A stretch of DNA of 7,300 nt from Alistipes sp. Its GTDB lineage: Bacteria > Bacteroidota > Bacteroidia > Bacteroidales > Rikenellaceae. Both the position numbers and the translations under genes were made by a program. The notes below the pieces were generated by a model. The model was not told the origin of the DNA. It saw only the letters and a list, made by a program, of their open reading frames with translations, and did not search any database. Within the stretch, counting starts at the first letter, position 1; the number at the start of each line of letters is the position of its first letter. Positions 1 to 5,765 of this stretch are shown here, piece by piece. Location: contig JAGBTW010000121.1 in assembly GCA_017631135.1 (NCBI GenBank), forward strand, positions 1 to 7,300. The letters are read 5' to 3'.

Positions 1-1
1 C

Positions 2-619
2 GGAGGTGCCTTGGGTCGCGTATTCTTCAACTACGACTACTCGTCTATGAAGCCAGACTATGTACCTTCTATGTGGGTGCTCAACCTCTACGACGACAGC
101 GACCTGCGCTATGGCAACTACTTCTACTCCTACACCACAGGTCACAGCCATCGCCTCACATGGCCTCTCTTGGTTAAGTACTTCGGCAACATGAACTTCT
201 ATAACCAGCAGATATTGCACACCACGATGCCCAAACCACTGCGCCTTGCCGAGCAGTATCTCATACGCGCCGAGGCATACGTCGCAGGCTCGGGCAACTA
301 TGCACTCGCGGGCAACGACATAGCCACACTTCGTGCCGCGCGCTACACCTCGTATGGCAACAGCGTCACCATGACCGAGGCAAATGCCATGACGATAATC
401 GAGGAGGAGCGCATCAAGGAGCTCTACATGGAGGGCTTCCGCCTTATGGACCTCAAGCGCTGGCACAAGGGCTTCGAGCGCACGCCACAGACCGAGTCTC
501 TGGAGAATGGCAGTTCGCTCAAGGTTGAGCCCACCAACCCGCTCTTCGTGTGGCCCATACCACAGCACGAGTTGGAGTCTCCAGGCTCGATGATACTACC
601 TAACGACAGCAACAAATAG
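2..619 (+). CDS. SusD/RagB-family outer-membrane nutrient-binding lipoprotein, C-terminal part (5' end outside window)
   Basis: The reading frame is open from base 2, so this is the last 205 codons of a gene that starts upstream; the TTG at 11 is an internal Leu codon, not a start. SusD-family proteins are about 500-600 residues, so roughly the last third to 40% is seen. Family hallmarks are present: the helix PLRLAEQYLIRAEAYV (about 238-285), the EEERIKELYMEGFRLMDLKRW block (about 400-465), which matches the usual ER..EL..EG.R..DL.RW pattern, and the ending VWPIPQHEL with a nearby PG before the last residues (about 547-605). In known systems SusD-like proteins cap a SusC/RagA TonB-dependent porin and help capture glycans or peptides at the cell surface. 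The stop lies 4 bases before the next gene, so the two are probably co-transcribed. The ligand cannot be told from this fragment, since most of the binding face lies in the missing N-terminal part. Confidence 0.95.
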   Translation, partial: GGALGRVFFNYDYSSMKPDYVPSMWVLNLYDDSDLRYGNYFYSYTTGHSHRLTWPLLVKYFGNMNFYNQQILHTTMPKPLRLAEQYLIRAEAYVAGSGNYALAGNDIATLRAARYTSYGNSVTMTEANAMTIIEEERIKELYMEGFRLMDLKRWHKGFERTPQTESLENGSSLKVEPTNPLFVWPIPQHELESPGSMILPNDSNK

Positions 620-623
620 AGAT

Positions 624-1520
624 ATGAAGATAGATAGATTTCACAAAAGTTTTATTGTAGCACTTGGCACACTGCTGCTTGCCGCAATGGTGGGATGCCA
701 GACCGAGCGCCCCATCTACAACGGTCCAAACTACATAATGTTCTCGGCCGAGCGCCACGACCTCGGTGTTATAGATAACGAGGAGTGGTTCGAGATACCC
801 ATCGCCGCTACGCGCACCGCGGAGCACGACCGCAATGTGGGCGTCGAGATTATCGCCGCGCGCACAAGTGCAATCTATGGCATGCACTACACCATAGAGT
901 CTACGACGGTGACCATCCCCGCGGGCGAGCTTGTTGCTCCCCTTCGCATCAAGGGCTATGCCGATGCCATTGGCGTGGCAGACGCGTTGGGTATAACACT
1001 GCGCCTTGTCATCGACAAGGAGGATGAGTGGGAGGACTACAACACCGAGACCGAGATATATCTCCACAAGTGCTGTCCACTGGACATCAACGCCTTTACG
1101 GGCTATGCTGTGCTCACCTCGACATGGACCATGCAGTATATGAACACCGAGTCGCGCCTCGTAAAGACACACCTCGACGAGGAGTTGGTCAATACCATTG
1201 TTGTTGAGGATATGTACTACGAGGGTTACGACATTAGCATAACCTTCCTCAACGAAAATCGCCTCGAGCCCCTTATCGAGATGCCCGAAGCACAGGTTGT
1301 TGGCTCTACGGGCGAGGCCTTTGGCACTATATATGGCAATGGCAAGCTCATGATGACTCAACCCATAGACTCGGGCTCTTACTACAGCCCATGCGAGGGT
1401 TTCTTGTTGCAGTATGTGACACTCTATGTCGACAACGTGGGCACCGTGGGCACTTACGCCAACATCCTCGAGTGGATAACCGATGACGAGGCCGAGCGTA
1501 TCATGCGCGAGGGTTTCTAA
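624..1520 (+). CDS. Surface lipoprotein, DUF4843/DUF4984-like (298 aa)
   Basis: The start ATG at 624 is 4 bases after the SusD stop and opens directly into a lipoprotein signal peptide: basic N-terminus, hydrophobic core (residues 10-22) and a lipobox ending VGC with Cys25 as the lipidation site. Residues 34-146 look like an all-beta Calx-beta/DUF4843-type domain: a YIMFS strand, then a DRNVGVEI strand, the HYTIESTTVTIPAG motif (88-101) and a LGITLRLVID strand (122-131). The second half (about 150-298) begins with a Cys-Cys pair (150-151) and resembles what I recall of DUF4984, a domain seen in Bacteroides lipoproteins next to SusC/SusD pairs; that assignment is from memory. No catalytic motif is visible. 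Position right after susD suggests an accessory binding or assembly role in the same importer. The function is unknown. No Shine-Dalgarno motif precedes the start. Confidence 0.85.
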   Translation: MKIDRFHKSFIVALGTLLLAAMVGCQTERPIYNGPNYIMFSAERHDLGVIDNEEWFEIPIAATRTAEHDRNVGVEIIAARTSAIYGMHYTIESTTVTIPAGELVAPLRIKGYADAIGVADALGITLRLVIDKEDEWEDYNTETEIYLHKCCPLDINAFTGYAVLTSTWTMQYMNTESRLVKTHLDEELVNTIVVEDMYYEGYDISITFLNENRLEPLIEMPEAQVVGSTGEAFGTIYGNGKLMMTQPIDSGSYYSPCEGFLLQYVTLYVDNVGTVGTYANILEWITDDEAERIMREGF

Positions 1521-1545
1521 CCAACCGAAAAAACAGACTACATAT
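1521..1545 (+). other. Short A-rich intergenic leader, largest gap of the gene cluster
   Basis: This is the longest space between genes here, only 25 bases. It is A-rich and ends in ACATAT directly before the ATG. It has no Shine-Dalgarno-like purine tract at the right distance, no inverted repeat and no room for a promoter. The other gaps (620-623, 3118-3129, 5758-5765) are shorter and equally lack such signals. This supports one polycistronic message and the Bacteroidota habit of starting translation from unstructured A/T-rich leaders. Confidence 0.6.
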
Positions 1546-3117
1546 ATGAAACGACTTTTCAATCTAACATTTTTGGCGGCGATGCTCTCTCTCGTAGCCA
1601 TCACGTCGTGCGACACCCCCACCGAGGAGCCACAGCAGCCAATCCCAACCTTGGACACTATCGAGTGTGAGGCGGGCGACAAGCCCACTTTCGAGTTCTC
1701 CGCAAGCCACGACTGGCAACTTTCATCGGATGCCATGTGGTGCAAGTTCATTAGTTCAAATGGCGAGGTTCAAGACATCTCGGGCAAGGCGGGCAACCAC
1801 ACCATAACCCTCAAAATTACAGACCAGGGCGTTAAGGACGAGCCTACAACAGCCAATATTACCATCAAGATGGGTGGCATAAACCAAACATTGGTAACCG
1901 TGGAGCGCAGTGCCAAGCGACTCAACATGCGCATCTACGACGCCAACGACCGCGCAACGCAGAGCATCGAGCTCGGCTACAACACATGGATAAAGTTTAG
2001 CATCGAGGCCAACTTCCGCTTCGCAGCCACTGACTTCCCCGAGTGGATGGAGCTGGGCACAATGCAGGGTAACAACATCGTTAGCGGCGCAGTTACGGGA
2101 GCTCCCAACGAGCGCGTCGAGGCCTATGCACGCATCATAAACAACAACGAGCGCGAGTGTCAGCCCATCACCGCCGAGGATAACCACATGGTGACATTCT
2201 CCAACGAGGAGCGTAACGCCACCTTCAACTTTAGCATCATCTTCAACGGCATGAGCGAGAACGACCTCTCGATTGAATCACCCACCTCCGACACCTTTGG
2301 CTTGGAGGTATCGCTCGACGGCAAGGAGTTCCGCCAAGAGGATGCCGAGTCGGGCGAGATGATAAGCTACGGCAGCAGCTTGCAGTACAAAATCGCAGCA
2401 CGCAACCACGAATATAGCGTGCTTCTTATTGAGAAGGTTATCGAGCGTGGCATCCCCACGCACCACTTCAATGCCTCGTGGATGGCGTTCGACTACGCAA
2501 CCATGACACTCACCGTTTCGGCAAGCGACACCACACGCTATGGCATCGTCATGGCACTACCCAATGGTATCTATAACGATATATGCAACGACTTGAGCGC
2601 CAACATCTTCGAGCTTGACGACTCTGCGGGCATTGCCATCGAGACCATCAAATATGACTTTTTGAAGTATATACTTGCCGAGTTTACGCAGTGCGACTTT
2701 ACCGAGCGCGGCGAGTACGAGGGCTTATATGTATACCACTCGCTCACCGCTCTTGAGATACCCGCAACACCCTACACCGATAGTGCCGTTATCGAGCAGT
2801 ATGGCGCAAGCGAGGCATACACATGTCCCTTTGTCAACTCCGTAGAGGGCAAGCGCCCTGGCGTGATTATCGACCCCCGCATCGAGGAGTGGACAACCGC
2901 AACATTCGAGGAGGGCAGAGCCACTGCCGAGGTCATATACAAGGGCGAGAAGCTGAAAATCAGCGAGAACGAATACTACATGGGCGAGAACAAGGATGAG
3001 CGCATGGCGATACACCTTTGGGGTCCCAAGAGTGACTACACCGAGGATGTATACGTCATCTTCAAGGTTGATGGCGTGGCAAAGAAGATGCTTGTTGTAA
3101 CACCTCCCACCAAATAA
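1546..3117 (+). CDS. Surface lipoprotein with N-terminal BACON-like domain, possibly DUF5003-like (523 aa)
   Basis: I place the start at ATG 1546. An in-frame ATG at 1483 lies inside the preceding gene and would add 21 polar residues ahead of a clear signal peptide. From 1546 the protein begins MKRLFNLTFLAAMLSLVAI, then lipobox ITSC with Cys22, followed by an acidic, Pro-rich linker (DTPTEEPQQP) that resembles the acidic stretch linked to surface export of Bacteroidota lipoproteins. Residues 47-123 show a BACON-like pattern: Trp57 and Trp65 (..HDWQLSSDAMW..), a Gly-rich GKAG turn, an ITLKIT strand, TTANITIKMGG, and a closing TVERSA strand. Residues 125-340 seem to hold one or two further beta-sandwich units, and 430-523 a last beta-rich unit. 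The overall length and context recall DUF5003 proteins, but I cannot confirm it. BACON domains are thought to bind carbohydrate, mucin or protein at the cell surface; here the ligand is unknown. It lies 25 bases after the previous gene and 12 before the next. Confidence 0.85.
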   Translation: MKRLFNLTFLAAMLSLVAITSCDTPTEEPQQPIPTLDTIECEAGDKPTFEFSASHDWQLSSDAMWCKFISSNGEVQDISGKAGNHTITLKITDQGVKDEPTTANITIKMGGINQTLVTVERSAKRLNMRIYDANDRATQSIELGYNTWIKFSIEANFRFAATDFPEWMELGTMQGNNIVSGAVTGAPNERVEAYARIINNNERECQPITAEDNHMVTFSNEERNATFNFSIIFNGMSENDLSIESPTSDTFGLEVSLDGKEFRQEDAESGEMISYGSSLQYKIAARNHEYSVLLIEKVIERGIPTHHFNASWMAFDYATMTLTVSASDTTRYGIVMALPNGIYNDICNDLSANIFELDDSAGIAIETIKYDFLKYILAEFTQCDFTERGEYEGLYVYHSLTALEIPATPYTDSAVIEQYGASEAYTCPFVNSVEGKRPGVIIDPRIEEWTTATFEEGRATAEVIYKGEKLKISENEYYMGENKDERMAIHLWGPKSDYTEDVYVIFKVDGVAKKMLVVTPPTK

Positions 3118-3129
3118 CCGACAACAGCT

Positions 3130-5757
3130 ATGACACGAAACATTATACATAAAGCACTTAACATTGCTGTGGTTGCAGTTGCCCTCTTGCTTGGCAGCTG
3201 CGACAAACAGCAGGCGAGCCTCGATGTCGAGTATGGCTATGTGCAGTTCCACCTTGTCAAGGCATCGCAACTCGAGAGCTTCGACACGCGCTCTACCGAT
3301 GCCCTTGAGTGGTTCTCTGACGCGTGCAAAATCACCGTTGTCATGCAGCACGATGGCTCGACAATAACACAGACGCTCAACCTCTCGAGCTACGACGCAA
3401 CAACTGCCGAGTGGGGACTATGGAGCGAGAAGCTGCGTCTCTTGGCGGGCAACTACGACATCATCGGCTACTACATCTACGACAACCTCGACCAAGAGAT
3501 TTTGGTGGGCGATGGCAAAGGCTCGTTCACCGTGGCACACGACGGCTTGGTCGTTGAGACTATAGGCGTTGAGACCGTCAAGCGCGGCATAGTGTCGTTT
3601 GCCCTACTCAAGGCATTCGAGACTACTCGCTACACCGCCGAGAGCGACTTCCTGTTTAGCTCTATCGCCTCTGTGGACATCACCATTCAGAACAGATTTA
3701 ACAAGCGCACCACAACCTTCAAGGCGCTCCGCACACAGTACTACGAAACCTTCGTCGAGGGTACTATGGACGAGGAGCTCTACCAGCGTAATAGCCAGTC
3801 GGCATACATCATCTGCAACAGCGCCCACTGGGTCGAGGCGGGAGACTACATCATCACCGACTACGTTGTCTATGCCGACACAAAGGGCAATAACGCCATT
3901 GGTCGCGCCTCGATTGGCGATGTGGAGATAGAGTTCAACGTCGAGGATAACCAGCAGACGCTTGCTATTGTGCCCATAGTGCTATCCGAGGAGGCAGAGC
4001 ACATCAAGGACTACAAGGCGTTGAAGGAGATATGGCTTGCGCTGGATGGTCCAAATTGGACATTCCATGGCGAGGAGTACATGGCCGGCACAAACTGGGA
4101 CTTCAACAAAGACATAGACATGTGGGGCGACCAGCCTGGCGTGACACTCGACGGCAATGGTCGCGTCGTGGGTCTCAACATTTCGGGCTTTGGCGCTAAA
4201 GGCGTTGTGCCCGACGCTATAGGTCAGCTTACGGAGCTACGCACGCTCTACCTCGGCAACCACAACGAGCTTATTGGTGGCTACGATGCGGGTACTACGG
4301 CACGCATCCACGCCCTCGACTATATGAACAACGTGGTGAAGTACGACGCACGCAAGGACTTGAGCGAGGAGCTTAAGCTCGCCATAAACAGCGACCCAGC
4401 ACTTAAGCCCATTGCTATGCAGATGCCCCAGCGCAAGGATGTCGCCTTTGGCAACCTCACAAATGGCATCACCGCCATTTCGCGCTCGATGATGCGCCTC
4501 ACGAAGCTCGAGCAGCTCTTCATCGCCAACGCCCCCATCACCGATGAGTTCTTCGCAGACGTAGAGCCCACATCACCATTCTACGCCGAGCGCGACACTT
4601 GGTCATGGGCTGCATTCGAGATGCTCACCGACGTGGAGATTTACAACTGTGCACAGCTCACACGCCTACCCATGGAGATGCTCTCTGCACTGCCCAACGT
4701 GCAGTCGCTCAACATATCGATGAACAAGGGTATCTCGGGCGAGCAGCTCAAGGCCGACTGGGAGGCATTCATCGATGGTGAGTCGGGCGATGCTGTACAG
4801 ATTTTATATATGGGCTACAACAACCTGCGCGAGACACCCTCACACGACTATCTCAAGCGCATGACCAAGCTCGGCTACCTCGACTGCACAAACAATCGTT
4901 TGGAGGTGGTACACCCCTTCGGCAAGGAGATTTCGTTTGCCACCATCTACCTCGACAACAACGCCATTACGCGCATCTATGCTGCCGAGGATGGCTACTT
5001 CTGTGGCTTGAGCCAGATGGAGACCTTCTCGTGCTCGAACAACCGCCTCACAGAGCTTCCCGACATCTTCACTGCGCAGTCAGTATATACCATGCAGTCT
5101 GCAAACTTCTCGTCGAACGATATTTCAAGCTTGGAGAATGGCGACAAGTGGCGCGGCATCAACGCCTCGAGCCTCAACCTCGCCAACAATCGCTTCGAGG
5201 AGCTCCCCGCACGCATCATGAAGTCGGGCTCGAAGATTGAGACACTCATGCTCTCGAACAACGGCATGCGCAAGATTTCAGATGGAGCACTCACGGGTCC
5301 ATATAGTTACTATCTCACGACCATAGACTTGAGCTTCAACCGCCTAAAGGAGCTACCCTACGACGACTTTAGCGCGCTCAACATCCCATATCTCTATGGT
5401 ATAGACCTCTCGAGCAACGCCTTTGAGGCATTCCCTTATGCACCGCTTGGCATCAACACACTCACCGTTATGAGCATACGCCAGCAGCGCGACGACGCGG
5501 GTAACCGCACACTTCGCGAGTGGCCCACGGGACTATATACCTGCCCCAAGATGTCGGCATTCTACATCGGCTCGAACGACCTACGCAAGATTGAGGACAC
5601 CATATCGCCCTACATCCTTCTCTTCGAGATTAAGGATAACCCCAACATCTCGATAGACCTCTCGGGCGTATGTGCCTACATCGAGATGGGCTACTACGAG
5701 CTTATCTATGACTCAACACAGGACATCCGCGGTTGCGATGCTCTTAACCTTGACTAA
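3130..5757 (+). CDS. Leucine-rich-repeat surface lipoprotein with N-terminal DUF4458-like region (875 aa)
   Basis: ATG 3130 opens into a lipoprotein signal: hydrophobic residues 11-22 and lipobox LGSC with Cys24. Residues 35-210 match what I recall of DUF4458: YGYVQFHLVKAS, then DACKITVVMQHDGSTITQTL, then KLRLLAGNYDIIGYYIYD, and a second strand-rich unit from KRGIVSFALLKA onward. From about 293 a plant-type LRR cap appears, with ALKEIWLALDGPNW (297-310), a further Trp-rich stretch, and GRVVGLNIS (344-352) leading into the first LRR. Residues about 380-455 are a helical-looking, non-LRR insertion. Irregular LRRs resume near 455 and become regular from 578 to 820. The last 50 residues contain NPNISIDLSGVCAY and a terminal DIRGCDAL. 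Such LRR lipoproteins usually bind protein or glycan partners; no enzyme motif is seen. It is 12 bases after gene 3 and 8 before gene 5. The function is inferred only. Confidence 0.9.
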   Translation: MTRNIIHKALNIAVVAVALLLGSCDKQQASLDVEYGYVQFHLVKASQLESFDTRSTDALEWFSDACKITVVMQHDGSTITQTLNLSSYDATTAEWGLWSEKLRLLAGNYDIIGYYIYDNLDQEILVGDGKGSFTVAHDGLVVETIGVETVKRGIVSFALLKAFETTRYTAESDFLFSSIASVDITIQNRFNKRTTTFKALRTQYYETFVEGTMDEELYQRNSQSAYIICNSAHWVEAGDYIITDYVVYADTKGNNAIGRASIGDVEIEFNVEDNQQTLAIVPIVLSEEAEHIKDYKALKEIWLALDGPNWTFHGEEYMAGTNWDFNKDIDMWGDQPGVTLDGNGRVVGLNISGFGAKGVVPDAIGQLTELRTLYLGNHNELIGGYDAGTTARIHALDYMNNVVKYDARKDLSEELKLAINSDPALKPIAMQMPQRKDVAFGNLTNGITAISRSMMRLTKLEQLFIANAPITDEFFADVEPTSPFYAERDTWSWAAFEMLTDVEIYNCAQLTRLPMEMLSALPNVQSLNISMNKGISGEQLKADWEAFIDGESGDAVQILYMGYNNLRETPSHDYLKRMTKLGYLDCTNNRLEVVHPFGKEISFATIYLDNNAITRIYAAEDGYFCGLSQMETFSCSNNRLTELPDIFTAQSVYTMQSANFSSNDISSLENGDKWRGINASSLNLANNRFEELPARIMKSGSKIETLMLSNNGMRKISDGALTGPYSYYLTTIDLSFNRLKELPYDDFSALNIPYLYGIDLSSNAFEAFPYAPLGINTLTVMSIRQQRDDAGNRTLREWPTGLYTCPKMSAFYIGSNDLRKIEDTISPYILLFEIKDNPNISIDLSGVCAYIEMGYYELIYDSTQDIRGCDALNLD
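4861..5589 (+). repeat. Regular leucine-rich-repeat block (protein-level) within the 875-aa lipoprotein
   Basis: Nine repeat cores can be aligned on a conserved Asn (residues 578-820): LDCTNNRLEVV, IYLDNNAITRI, FSCSNNRLTELP, ANFSSNDISSLE, LNLANNRFEELP, LMLSNNGMRKIS, IDLSFNRLKELP, IDLSSNAFEAFP and FYIGSNDLRKIE. The first few Asn positions (589, 611, 638, 663, 687) are 22-27 residues apart, the normal LRR period. The Asn and the following L..LP pattern give the usual curved solenoid with a parallel beta-sheet on its concave face. Between the eighth and ninth cores lies an irregular unit containing QQRDDAGNRTLREWP. The repeat is in protein sequence; I see no long exact DNA repeat. Confidence 0.85.
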
Positions 5758-5765
5758 TAACTACT

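Noticed and set aside
11..13. TTG as a start codon for the SusD-like fragment
   Set aside because: The frame is open to the left edge and the protein would lack its signal peptide and most of the fold. The fragment is simply the end of a longer gene.
1483..1545. N-terminal extension of the BACON-like lipoprotein to an upstream in-frame ATG
   Set aside because: It would overlap the preceding gene by 38 bases and put 21 polar residues before a textbook lipoprotein signal peptide; ATG 1546 is the sensible start.
600..1751. A 383-codon open frame on the minus strand opposite the DUF4843/DUF4984-like gene
   Set aside because: It lies antisense to a well-supported lipoprotein gene. It exists because the sense gene rarely uses TTA, CTA or TCA codons in the matching register. 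Its translation is rich in Cys, His and Val with no signal peptide or known motif, so it is a shadow.
2725..3351. A 208-codon minus-strand open frame spanning the junction of genes 3 and 4
   Set aside because: It overlaps the end of one strong gene and the signal peptide of the next, has no recognisable domain, and is explained by the codon bias of the sense strand.
5755..5765. Possible terminator between the two LRR lipoprotein genes
   Set aside because: Only 8 bases separate the genes, with a double stop (TAATAA) but no stem-loop or T-run; read-through is expected.
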